Shown here piece after piece: positions 26,257-34,665 of a stretch of DNA of 64,000 nucleotides. Under the pieces are notes generated by a model. It did no database searches, was not told the origin of the DNA, and saw only the letters and a list, made by a program, of their open reading frames with translations. Position 1 is the stretch's first letter. Each line of letters opens with the position of its first letter. Source of the stretch: Pseudomonas sp. FP2309 (lineage in GTDB: Bacteria > Pseudomonadota > Gammaproteobacteria > Pseudomonadales > Pseudomonadaceae); contig NZ_CP117439.1 of assembly GCF_030687575.1 (NCBI RefSeq), positions 5,595,501 to 5,659,500 on the forward strand, written 5' to 3'. A program made the position numbers and the translations under genes.

Positions 26257-28143
26257 TCAATCGTCGAGCTTCGACAGGGGCTCCTGAAAGCGCAGCAAAC
26301 GCCCGGCATTGCCCAGCACCAACAACGTACTAAGGTTGTGCAACACCGCCGCAATCATCGCCCCGGCCGCGCCCAGCCAACCGAATGCGGCGAACACCAC
26401 GATCGCCAACGTCCATCCCAAACCGATAATCACGTTGACCTGCAACGTGTGCCGGCATTGGCGGCTCAAGCGCACGCAAGTGCCCAGGCGACGCAGATCG
26501 CTGCCGATCAACACCACGTCCGCCGACGCCAGGGCGATATCCGCACCGCCCGCGCCCATGGCCACGCCTACCACACCGGCCTTGAGCGCCAGCGAGTCGT
26601 TGATCCCGTCGCCCACCACCATGGGCCGGAAACCGCTGGCGATTTCCCCCAGCACGCGGTTGAGCTTGTCCTCGGGCAACGCCTGGGCGTGGACATCGCT
26701 GATGCCCACGTCCCGGGCCAGGCTGTCGGCCACGCTTTGCCGGTCGCCCGTCAGCAGCAATTGGCGGCCCAGCCCCAAGTCACGCAGCGCCTGCAGGGCC
26801 TGGCGCGCTTCGGGTTTGACGCTGTCGGCCAGCAACAGCCAGGCGAGAAATTGCCCGTTCAGCGCCAGCCCGGCAATCGGGCCGTCGTGGGTCGGAACTG
26901 CGCTGGTAACAATGCCCAACTGTTCGAACAACTCCGGCCGGCCCAACGCCGCTTCGCCCTGATCGGTCTGCGCCACCACGCCCAGGCCCTGGCGTTCGCG
27001 AATGTCGGTCAACGCTGGCCGCTGCTCCTGAGCAGCCAACCCGGCCAACGCGCGGCTGACCGGGTGGCTGCTGGCCGAACCCAGGCTGGCCGCCAGGTTG
27101 AGCAGCGCCTGGCGATCGCTGGACGAGGTTTCGATGGACTGCAAACGCAGGGTGCCAAAGGTCAGGGTGCCGGTCTTGTCGATCACCAGCGAGGTCAAGT
27201 CCGCCAGCTCTTCGAGGAACGCCGAGCTGCGAATCAGAATCCCGTGGCGCGCCGCCACTGCAATCCCGGCAATCGCCGTGGCCGGCGCCGACAACACCAA
27301 CGCACACGGGCACGCCGCCACGAGCACGGCGAGCATCGCCTGGGCGTCATTGGTCACAAACCAGGTCACCGCCGCCAGCAGCAGCACCAGCACCATATAA
27401 CTGCCCGCGTAGCGTTCCAGCAGGCGAGTGATCGGCGGCTTGGAACGCTCGGCGTTCTGCATCAGGGCAATCACTTTGCCCAGGGTCGACTCATTGCCGG
27501 TGCGCGTCACTTCAAGGCGCAGCAGACCGTCGAGGTTGATCGCCCCGCCAAACACCTGCACACCCGCACTGGCTTCCAACGGCACCGACTCACCGGTGAT
27601 CGGCGCCGTGTCCAGGCTCGCCTGGCCCGACACCACCACGCCATCTGCCGGCACGCGGTCACCGGCGCGCACTTCGACGATATCGCCGGGGTTCAGCGTG
27701 CCGTTGTCCACCTCGACAACGCTGCCGTCGGCCTGAACCAGGCGCGCGTGGCTGCGGGTCAGTTTGCCCAGAGCGTGAATCGCCTCCTGGGAACCGATCA
27801 CGCTGCGTTCTTCCAGCACATGCCCAAAGATCATGATGATCGGCAGCAACGCGGCGGTCAGCAGATCGCCCGTCGCCCAGGCGCCAAGCATGGCCAGGGC
27901 GATCAGTTGGTCGGTGATGCCATGCAGGCTGGGAAAGCGCAGGCTGTACCACGCCGAACGCATCACCGGCACGGCCACCAACAACGACGCCACACCCAGC
28001 AGCAACTGGCTGACACCACTCTGGTCCGGCGCCAGCCGGCGCCACACCAGGCCCAACACGAGCAAGCCCAACGCCAGCATGGCCAGGGTCAATTGCCGGG
28101 CAGCGCTGCGCTGCTCGACGGAGGTCAGCATGGGTGCGCTCAT
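26257..28143 (-). CDS. P1B-type heavy-metal-transporting ATPase
   Basis: 628-residue metal-pumping P-type ATPase of the inner membrane. TGES in the actuator (PITGESVPLE, about 181-190), the CPC of the metal-site helix (AACPCAL, 278-280), the phosphorylation motif DKTGT (322-326), SSHPVSRAL with the P1B His-Pro, and VGDGINDS. There is no N-terminal HMA or His-rich metal-binding domain. The last membrane helix reads HNLSTLLVLGNAGRLL and lacks the Asp of ZntA-type zinc pumps, so metal identity is open. It overlaps the upstream SPFH gene by four bases (ATGA) and is the last gene of that operon. Confidence 0.9.
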   Translation of the reverse strand: MSAPMLTSVEQRSAARQLTLAMLALGLLVLGLVWRRLAPDQSGVSQLLLGVASLLVAVPVMRSAWYSLRFPSLHGITDQLIALAMLGAWATGDLLTAALLPIIMIFGHVLEERSVIGSQEAIHALGKLTRSHARLVQADGSVVEVDNGTLNPGDIVEVRAGDRVPADGVVVSGQASLDTAPITGESVPLEASAGVQVFGGAINLDGLLRLEVTRTGNESTLGKVIALMQNAERSKPPITRLLERYAGSYMVLVLLLAAVTWFVTNDAQAMLAVLVAACPCALVLSAPATAIAGIAVAARHGILIRSSAFLEELADLTSLVIDKTGTLTFGTLRLQSIETSSSDRQALLNLAASLGSASSHPVSRALAGLAAQEQRPALTDIRERQGLGVVAQTDQGEAALGRPELFEQLGIVTSAVPTHDGPIAGLALNGQFLAWLLLADSVKPEARQALQALRDLGLGRQLLLTGDRQSVADSLARDVGISDVHAQALPEDKLNRVLGEIASGFRPMVVGDGINDSLALKAGVVGVAMGAGGADIALASADVVLIGSDLRRLGTCVRLSRQCRHTLQVNVIIGLGWTLAIVVFAAFGWLGAAGAMIAAVLHNLSTLLVLGNAGRLLRFQEPLSKLDD

Positions 28144-29174
28144 TGTTCGGCTCCCTGGATGATCAAACGGGAGTCGTCTTTAGGGTCGACCGTGGTCACG
28201 GAGCCCGCCTGGCCGAGGATCTTCGGCAGGCGCTCGCGGTACAGCCGCAGCAGCAAGCCCGGGTCTTTGACCTGGGCGAGGCTGGCGACCGTGGCAGTTT
28301 GCGCCCTGGCATTGGCCAGGCGTTCGCTGGCCTGGGCGTGGGCCACCTGTACCAGGCGGTCGGCCTGTTGAGTGGCGGTCTGGGTGAGTTTTTCCGCGTC
28401 GGTGCGCGCGTTGGCCACCGCTTTGTCGGCCTGCTGGCTGGCGGTGAGTACCGCGTTGAACGCATTCACCGCCGGGCTCGGCAGGCTCGACTGCACGTCC
28501 ACGCGCGTGACTTCGATGCCCAAACCGAGGCCGCTGGAGGTCAGGTCCGACAGGCGTTTGTTGATGCCCTGCACCAAGTCACCGCGCAGCCGTTCGCGGC
28601 GTTCAGCGGCGCCGTTGTCGCGGCCGATCAGCTCGGGCCGCGCCACCAGGATCGTGTCCAGGTCGCGCGCGGCCGTCAGGGCCACCGCGCTGCGCGTCAC
28701 CAGGCGATCCAGGGCCGGCAAGACATGCTCGCCCTGCAACACAAAGGAATAGGGTTCGGTGACTTTGTAAAACACCCGCACATCCAGTTGCACCACCCCG
28801 GCGTCGCCCGTCAGCAGGTAGCCGGAGCCAGCCAGGGCATCGCTCAGGGGCGTGGCAAAGCTGGCCACGCGGTCGGCCTGCACCGCCGCCTCCGAGCGCA
28901 GCAGGTTCTCCACCCGACGCTCGATCACGCGGTCGGCGGCGGGCAGCAGCACCACCTGCTCGAACGGTTGCGGCCAGGCCACTAACAGCCCGGCGTTCTG
29001 GATACGGTCCAGGGCGCCAAAATGCAGGACCACGGCACGGTTTTGCGGGTCGATCTGGCGCACATTGGAAAGCGCCCAGGCCAGCGCCGCCAACACCGTC
29101 ACCGCGTAGAGCGCCATGAACGTCAGGCGTCCGGCCTGGATCCACGGGCTGTCCGGGCTGTCACGCTCGGTCAT
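28140..29174 (-). CDS. SPFH (HflK/HflC-like) membrane protein 3
   Basis: 344-residue single-span SPFH/prohibitin-domain protein. One N-terminal membrane helix (LTFMALYAVTVLAALAWAL) is followed by the SPFH domain (QIDPQNRAVVLHFGALDRI onward, HflK-like VFYKVTEPYSFVL) and an Ala/Gln-rich coiled coil (about 245-310). The C-terminus (DPGLLLRLYRERLPKIL) resembles HflK. True hflK/hflC lie beside hflX in Pseudomonas, so this is a paralogue with a different job. ATGA overlaps on both sides show strict co-translation with the other SPFH protein and the ATPase. Confidence 0.87.
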   Translation of the reverse strand: MTERDSPDSPWIQAGRLTFMALYAVTVLAALAWALSNVRQIDPQNRAVVLHFGALDRIQNAGLLVAWPQPFEQVVLLPAADRVIERRVENLLRSEAAVQADRVASFATPLSDALAGSGYLLTGDAGVVQLDVRVFYKVTEPYSFVLQGEHVLPALDRLVTRSAVALTAARDLDTILVARPELIGRDNGAAERRERLRGDLVQGINKRLSDLTSSGLGLGIEVTRVDVQSSLPSPAVNAFNAVLTASQQADKAVANARTDAEKLTQTATQQADRLVQVAHAQASERLANARAQTATVASLAQVKDPGLLLRLYRERLPKILGQAGSVTTVDPKDDSRLIIQGAEQ

Positions 29175-30157
29175 GGCTGGATGTCCTTGGGCCCGTCCAC
29201 CAATGCACGGAACGGTGCGGCGTCGGTGCGCAGGATGATCTTGGTGCCCGGCGTCACCACCGTGCCCAACGTATCCAGCGAACGCAGCAGGTTATACAGC
29301 TGCGGGTTGCCGGCGTAGGCACGCCCGTAAATCTGCGCCGCCTCGACCCGCGATTGCGCTTCGATATCGGCCGCTTTGACCGTGGCGTCGGCCTGCACGA
29401 TGCGTGCGTCGCGCTCGGCGGCCGAGCGGATCTGCGCCGCTTCGCGCTTGCCCACGGCGGTGCGTTCAGTGGCAATGGTCTCGCGCTCGGCACGCATACG
29501 GTCGACGGTGGCGGTGAGGGTCACCGAGGGCAGGGTCAGCCGCTCGATGCCCACTTGGGCCACGCGCACGCCGTAGGTCGTGAGCAATTGTTGATCGATC
29601 TGTTGGCGCAACTGCGCTTCGAAATCGGCGATGCGCACCTGGCTGGCGTCGGTGTTGATCAGGCTCGACAGGTCGAAACTGGCCGCCGTGGTTTCCAGCG
29701 CCGAGCCGACAAAGGTGCGAATCTGGCGCGCCGCTTCATCCGGCTGGTTCTGCACGGCGCGCATAAAGCGCTGCACATTGTCGGCATCGCCCTGCACCTG
29801 CCACGCCACATAGGCCTGCACGATGATGCGCAGGCCATCGCGGGTGCCCACGTCCTGCAAGCCGCTGGAGGTGGTGCGCAGGCGCAGGTCCACCGGGATC
29901 GCCGCTTCGAACGGTGCCGGCCAACGCCAGCCCAGGCCCGGTTCCAGCAACACCCGCGACGGGTTGCCGAACCGCGTAATCACCGTGGCTTCACCGGAAC
30001 GCACCTGCACCAGGCTCGCCGCTGCAACCGCAAACAGCACCAGCAACACAGCCCAGCCCATACGCCGCCACGGGAAGGGGCCGGCCGCGTGCGCATCGCC
30101 GTGGTGGTGATGATGGTGGTGGCCGTGATGACCGTGATCGTGAGAATGAGCGCTCAA
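29171..30157 (-). CDS. SPFH (HflC-like) protein with histidine-rich N-terminus
   Basis: 328 residues. The first 23 contain 13 His, including seven in a row (13-19), a strong candidate cytoplasmic metal-binding tail. A membrane helix follows (MGWAVLLVLFAVAAASLV, ~32-50), then an SPFH domain (TVITRFGNPSRVLLEPGLGWRWP), a coiled coil (RMRAERETIATERTAVGKREAAQI) and an HflC-like end (YGRAYAGNPQLYNLLRSLDTL). HflC normally has no His tail. Context with a P1B ATPase suggests the tail hands metal to the pump or senses metal; that is inference. Twelve bases separate it from the upstream SPFH gene. Confidence 0.87.
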   Translation of the reverse strand: MSAHSHDHGHHGHHHHHHHGDAHAAGPFPWRRMGWAVLLVLFAVAAASLVQVRSGEATVITRFGNPSRVLLEPGLGWRWPAPFEAAIPVDLRLRTTSSGLQDVGTRDGLRIIVQAYVAWQVQGDADNVQRFMRAVQNQPDEAARQIRTFVGSALETTAASFDLSSLINTDASQVRIADFEAQLRQQIDQQLLTTYGVRVAQVGIERLTLPSVTLTATVDRMRAERETIATERTAVGKREAAQIRSAAERDARIVQADATVKAADIEAQSRVEAAQIYGRAYAGNPQLYNLLRSLDTLGTVVTPGTKIILRTDAAPFRALVDGPKDIQP

Positions 30158-30169
30158 CAGACCGACTCC

Positions 30170-32095
30170 TTATTGAACGGCTTTACGCGGCATCGACGGA
30201 TCGGCCGGCAAGGTAAAAGAACGCAGATCGATCGTCGGTGCACCGTCGGCACCCAGGCGATGATCCAGAATCAGCAATTTGGCGTGGGCCAGGCCTTGGC
30301 TCAATTGACCGAGGTATTGCTCAAGCACAAAGGCCTGGCCCGCGCTGGCGTAGGCCTTTTGTTCGGCGACAAAACGCAGGTTCGCCGCTTGGGCGCCGGC
30401 ATTCACCTCACGCGCGGTGGCCATGGCCTGGTCGCGGGCGGTACTGGCTTGCAGCAACGCCTGGTTGGTTTGCTCGCTGGCGGCGCCGCGCTCGCGGGAA
30501 ATCAGGGCCTGGGCGCCGATCTGTGCGGCTTGTACGCCGTGGTAGGCATTGGCGGCGCCGGCCGGTGGGTGGATGGCTTCTACCACGGTGGCAAGAATCT
30601 CCACGCCACTGTCGAGTGTGTGCAGGTCGGCTTGCACCCTGCGACCAATCTCGTCAGCCAGGCTGGTGCGTTGTTCGCCGAGCAGTTCGTCGAGGGTGCG
30701 CGAGGCGAAGTCGTGCACCAGGACACGGCTGGCGGTGCTGCGGATCAGGCTCGGCACGTCCGCACTGTGATAGGTGGCGGCCAGCGCGGCGTGGTCGGTC
30801 AGGCCGATGCGGTAGACGAAGCGCACGTCCATATTGACGATTTGGAAGCCCTGTTTGTCGCCGCTGCTGCTGGCGATCACCTGCGACTTGTCATTCACAT
30901 GGCTGGCGTCCCACAAGCGGTTGGCGATGGCGGGCGGCGGGCCTTCGGCGGGGGCCAATTGCAGGGTGGCGGCTTCACTGACGCTGGTGGCAAGTTCATG
31001 CACCACGCCATTTTCCACCTTGATCACACGGCCCAGCGGCCACGGCAGCCCGGCGTGCAGGCCCGGCCCGAACACCTGCACCGGTTTGCCAAAGCGCTCA
31101 TAAATCCCACGGCCTTGCAGGGGCACTTCGTGCACGCCGGTCAGCGCCCAGCCGACCGCCAATACCACCAGCAGCACCGGCAAAAACGCGCGGCGCATGT
31201 AGGTAAATGCCCAGATCTGACGCAGGTCGATGCCGAAGCGGTTATGCAATTCGTGCTGCAACGCCAACAAGGGTTGTGGCGGCCAACGCAGCAGCCCGGC
31301 GATGAAACTCTGCGCCATCAGGCGCGGTTCGAGCCGCGGCTGGCGGGGGCTGAACAGCGACAGCGCGGCCCTGAGCAGAAACTCCACCGCCACCAGGGCC
31401 GGCAGCACGCCCATCAGCACCGCCACACGCAATGGCCACACCGATTCGGCGCCGGCAAACAGCAGGCAAATGGCGCTGACCAGCAAGCAAGCAATCGCCA
31501 CCCGGCTCAACTGCGCCAACGGCGAGGCTTCCGGCCACTGTGCAGTGGTTTCCTGGGCCAGGCGGCGTTCGAGCACCAGGACACCAAAGGCCAGTGCCAA
31601 GGCCAGCGCTGCACCGATACTGGCGGATTGGCCTACAGGCGCAGCCGGCAACCTCAGGTTCCAGAATTCGATAATGCTGAACAACGCCAGCAGCGACCAA
31701 CCTGCGAGCCACAGCACCGGCGTGCCAATCTGCGCCAACACGCCGCTGCCCACCCGCCCGACCAGGCGCGCATACCAGCCAGTGGCTTCAACCCGCGGCG
31801 CAAGCAACTCAACCGTCGGCGCTTCCAACGCCTGGGCACGCCAATCGGCCACCCACCACGCCGATTGCAGACCGGCCACCAGCACCAGCAATGCCGACGC
31901 GCAGTTGATCAACACCACCGGCCAGATCGACAACGGCGCAAACAAAGCGACAAACAGCGCCAACACCCAACCGCCCACACCCAGCACCGTCAGGCCGATA
32001 CCGGCCTGACGCAGCCGACGGGCATGGAACACACCCTGTTGAAAACGCGGAAGGCCTTCAACCGAAGCGCCGTCAGCTTCCAGATCCACTTGCAT
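30170..32095 (-). CDS. Polytopic SPFH (HflK-like) membrane protein
   Basis: 641 residues from ATG 32095; the frame is open to 32233, but that extension is cysteine-rich, unlike a real N-terminus, and would include the Zur-like site. The N-terminal ~250 residues hold about six hydrophobic segments (e.g. IGLTVLGVGGWVLALFVALF, VAIACLLVSAICLLF). A further helix near 303-320 leads into the SPFH domain (HEVPLQGRGIYERFGKPVQVFGPGLHAGLPWP, ~322-560) and an Ala-rich coiled coil. HflK itself has a single helix, so a multi-span front fused to an SPFH domain is unusual. First gene of the four-gene operon. Confidence 0.85.
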   Translation of the reverse strand: MQVDLEADGASVEGLPRFQQGVFHARRLRQAGIGLTVLGVGGWVLALFVALFAPLSIWPVVLINCASALLVLVAGLQSAWWVADWRAQALEAPTVELLAPRVEATGWYARLVGRVGSGVLAQIGTPVLWLAGWSLLALFSIIEFWNLRLPAAPVGQSASIGAALALALAFGVLVLERRLAQETTAQWPEASPLAQLSRVAIACLLVSAICLLFAGAESVWPLRVAVLMGVLPALVAVEFLLRAALSLFSPRQPRLEPRLMAQSFIAGLLRWPPQPLLALQHELHNRFGIDLRQIWAFTYMRRAFLPVLLVVLAVGWALTGVHEVPLQGRGIYERFGKPVQVFGPGLHAGLPWPLGRVIKVENGVVHELATSVSEAATLQLAPAEGPPPAIANRLWDASHVNDKSQVIASSSGDKQGFQIVNMDVRFVYRIGLTDHAALAATYHSADVPSLIRSTASRVLVHDFASRTLDELLGEQRTSLADEIGRRVQADLHTLDSGVEILATVVEAIHPPAGAANAYHGVQAAQIGAQALISRERGAASEQTNQALLQASTARDQAMATAREVNAGAQAANLRFVAEQKAYASAGQAFVLEQYLGQLSQGLAHAKLLILDHRLGADGAPTIDLRSFTLPADPSMPRKAVQ

Positions 32096-32122
32096 CGACT
32101 CAACGCCTGCGCACACACAATT

Positions 32123-32137
32123 AGTTACGATATAACA
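32123..32137. promoter_or_regulatory. Degenerate Zur-like site before the SPFH-ATPase operon
   Basis: AGTTACGATATAACA compared with the two perfect Zur boxes of this window (TGTTATA-N-TATAACA): the right arm matches 7 of 7 and the left arm 4 of 7. It lies 28 bp upstream of the first SPFH ATG, the same distance range as the verified-looking boxes. It could be a weak Zur site or chance. Confidence 0.45.
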
Positions 32138-32280
32138 CACGGCGTGAAATTTTTGTTCGCAGAGCACCACACCGTGACAAAACCCCCATAAACACGCGCC
32201 ATCACTGGTGCAGGCCGTGATTAATCGGCACACTCCAGAGCAGTTTTTCGCGGGCTCACGGACAAGGAAGCGTCACCCCC

Positions 32281-32898
32281 ATGATTTCGATCTATCAGCT
32301 CAAGCCGCGTTTTCAAAACCTGCTGCGCCCCCTCGTGCAGCGCCTCTACGACAATGGCACCACCGCCAACCAAATCACCGTGCTGGCGGGGATGATTTCC
32401 CTGCTGGTGGGCCTGTTGATCGCCAGCTTTGCCCAACACCTGTGGGTGTTTGCGCTGATCCCGCTGTGGATGATCGTGCGCATGGCCCTCAACGCCATCG
32501 ACGGCATGCTCGCCCGGGAGTTCGGCCAGCAGTCACGCCTGGGCGCCTACCTCAATGAACTGTGCGACGTGATCGCCGACAGCGCGCTGATCCTGCCGTT
32601 TGCGCTGATTCCCGGCGTCAGCCTGGCGCCGGTGCTGTTGGTGGCCTTGCTCGCGGTGTTCAGCGAATACGCCGGTGTGCTCGGCCCCATGGTCGGCGCT
32701 TCGCGGCGCTACGACGGGCCGATGGGCAAGAGTGATCGCGCCTTCGTGCTTGGCGTGCTGGCCACCGGCGTAGCGCTGGGCTGGCTCGGCGCCGCCTGGG
32801 TCGACACGATAATGTGGCTGGTCGCCGCCCTGCTCGCTTACACCCTGGTCAACCGCGTTCGCCAAGGCCTGAACGAAACCACCTCCCCTTCTGCATAA
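32281..32898 (+). CDS. CDP-alcohol phosphatidyltransferase (YnbA-like)
   Basis: 205-residue membrane enzyme expected to transfer a phosphatidyl group from CDP-diacylglycerol to an alcohol. Six hydrophobic segments are visible. The family motif DG-x2-AR-x8-G-x3-D-x3-D appears as DGMLAREFGQQSRLGAYLNE followed by LCD: the DG, AR, G and last D are present, but the third acidic residue is Asn and so is the first (NAIDG for DxxDG). These four acidic residues bind the catalytic metals, so the change is notable. AGGAAG precedes the ATG. First gene of a six-gene operon like E. coli ynbABCD. The acceptor alcohol is unknown. Confidence 0.87.
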   Translation: MISIYQLKPRFQNLLRPLVQRLYDNGTTANQITVLAGMISLLVGLLIASFAQHLWVFALIPLWMIVRMALNAIDGMLAREFGQQSRLGAYLNELCDVIADSALILPFALIPGVSLAPVLLVALLAVFSEYAGVLGPMVGASRRYDGPMGKSDRAFVLGVLATGVALGWLGAAWVDTIMWLVAALLAYTLVNRVRQGLNETTSPSA

Positions 32899-32908
32899 GG
32901 ATTTTGCG

Positions 32909-34663
32909 ATGCGCGAACAGCAAGCACACACCTTCAGTACGCATGACGGCGTCGAGCTTTTTTACCGACATTGGCCGGCCACCGTCTCGGCGAACGACGA
33001 AGCGCGCCAAGCCATCGTGCTGTTCCATCGCGGCCACGAGCATTCCGGGCGCATCGCCCACCTGGTCGATGAGCTGAACCTGCCGCAGTTCGACTTTTTC
33101 GCTTGGGACGCCCGTGGCCACGGCCAGTCCCCCGGCGCGCGCGGTGACAGCCCAAGCTTCGCCACCAGCGCCCGCGATGTGCAGACTTTCTGCGACCACA
33201 TCGGCGCCGCCTACGGCATCGAAGAACAGAACCTGGCCGTCATCGCCCAAAGCGTCGGTGCGGTGATCGCCGCCACCTGGGTACACGATTACGCGCCGAA
33301 AATCCGCGCGCTGGTGCTCGCCTCGCCGGCCTTCAAGGTCAAGCTGTACGTGCCGTTCGCCCGCCCCGGCCTGGCGCTGATGCGCAAGTTTCGCGGCAAT
33401 TTTTTCGTCAACAGCTACGTCAAGGCCAAGTTCCTCAGCCATGACCCGGAGCGCGTGGCCTCCTACGACAGCGACCCGTTGATCACCAAGGCGATCTCGG
33501 TGAATGTGCTGCTGGGCCTGTACGAAGCCGCCGACCGCGTGGTCGCCGATGCCCAGGCGATCCAGGTGCCGACGCAACTGTTGATCTCAGGCTCCGATTT
33601 CGTGGTGCACCGCAAACCCCAGCAGCAATTTTTTGACCGCCTCGGCAGCCTGAAAAAAGAACTGCACGTTCTTCCCGGCTTCTTCCACGACACCCTTGGC
33701 GAGCGCGACCGTGCGGTGGCCGTGAACAGCGCCCGGCGCTTTATCCTGCAAAACTTTGCGCACCCGCTGGACCGCGCCTCCTTGCTGGACGCCGACAAAC
33801 TGGGCGCCACCTGCGCCGAGTCCGAGTCCCTTGCCGCGCCGCTGCCGCACAATTCCCTGCGCGACCTGTACTGGCGCATGACCCGCGCCAGCATGGGCCT
33901 GGGCAAGAGCCTGTCGGCCGGCGTGAAACTGGGTTTCGACACCGGCTTCGACTCCGGCAGCACCCTGGACTACGTGTACCGCAACACCCCGACCGGCAAA
34001 GGCGCGCTGGGCCGGATGATCGACACCAACTACCTCAACTCCATCGGCTGGCGCGGCATCCGCCAACGCAAGCTGAACGTCGAAGAACTGCTGCGCCTGG
34101 CCATGGCCCAGTTACGTGCGGATGCGCGTGAAGTGCGCATCGTCGACATTGCCGCCGGCCACGGGCGTTACATCCTGGAAGCCTTGCAGGGCGTGACGCC
34201 GCTGCCGGAGTCGATCCTGCTGCGCGACTACAGCGACATCAACGTGCGCGACGGCAGTGCGCTGATCCGCGAGAAAGGCCTGGGGGACATTGCGCAATTC
34301 GTCAAAGCCGACGCGTTTGACCGCGCCGACCTGGCCGCGCTCGCGCCCAAGCCGACGCTGGCGGTGGTGTCGGGGCTGTATGAGTTGTTTGCCGATAACG
34401 GCATGGTCGGCGGTTCGCTGGCGGGCCTGGCCGAAGCCGTCGAACCCGGCGGGTACCTGGTGTATACCGGCCAGCCGTGGCACCCCCAGTTGGAGCTGAT
34501 CGCCCGTGCCCTCACCAGCCATCGCCAGGGCCAAGCCTGGGTGATGCGCCGTCGCAGCCAGGCGGAAATGGATCAACTGGTGGAAGCCGCGGGTTTCCGC
34601 AAGATCACCCAGCGTGTGGATGAGTGGGGCATCTTCACCGTGTCCCTGGCGCAGAAGATCTGA
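32909..34663 (+). CDS. Fusion of alpha/beta hydrolase and SAM methyltransferase (YnbC-like)
   Basis: 584 residues. Residues ~1-280 are an alpha/beta hydrolase of the monoacylglycerol-lipase type: LFHRGHEHSGR oxyanion region, DARGHGQSPG, nucleophile elbow AQSVGA, acid loop SGSDFVV and catalytic His in PGFFHD. Residues ~340-584 are a class I methyltransferase with SAM motif IVDIAAGHGRYILEAL and a late VEPGGYLVYTGQPWHPQ. The same fusion is found in E. coli YnbC. It may deacylate a lipid and methylate the head group, but neither substrate is known. Ten bases after the phosphatidyltransferase gene. Confidence 0.88.
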   Translation: MREQQAHTFSTHDGVELFYRHWPATVSANDEARQAIVLFHRGHEHSGRIAHLVDELNLPQFDFFAWDARGHGQSPGARGDSPSFATSARDVQTFCDHIGAAYGIEEQNLAVIAQSVGAVIAATWVHDYAPKIRALVLASPAFKVKLYVPFARPGLALMRKFRGNFFVNSYVKAKFLSHDPERVASYDSDPLITKAISVNVLLGLYEAADRVVADAQAIQVPTQLLISGSDFVVHRKPQQQFFDRLGSLKKELHVLPGFFHDTLGERDRAVAVNSARRFILQNFAHPLDRASLLDADKLGATCAESESLAAPLPHNSLRDLYWRMTRASMGLGKSLSAGVKLGFDTGFDSGSTLDYVYRNTPTGKGALGRMIDTNYLNSIGWRGIRQRKLNVEELLRLAMAQLRADAREVRIVDIAAGHGRYILEALQGVTPLPESILLRDYSDINVRDGSALIREKGLGDIAQFVKADAFDRADLAALAPKPTLAVVSGLYELFADNGMVGGSLAGLAEAVEPGGYLVYTGQPWHPQLELIARALTSHRQGQAWVMRRRSQAEMDQLVEAAGFRKITQRVDEWGIFTVSLAQKI

Positions 34664-34665
34664 CC

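Noticed and set aside
30076..30157. CAT/CAC-rich repeat that could be a simple-sequence repeat
   Set aside because: It encodes the histidine-rich N-terminus of an SPFH protein in frame, with normal start and coupling; reported there instead.
29354..32191. Open frame of 945 codons on the plus strand opposite the SPFH genes
   Set aside because: Antisense shadow; Arg/His/Gln-rich translation with no domain, while the minus strand gives coherent SPFH proteins.
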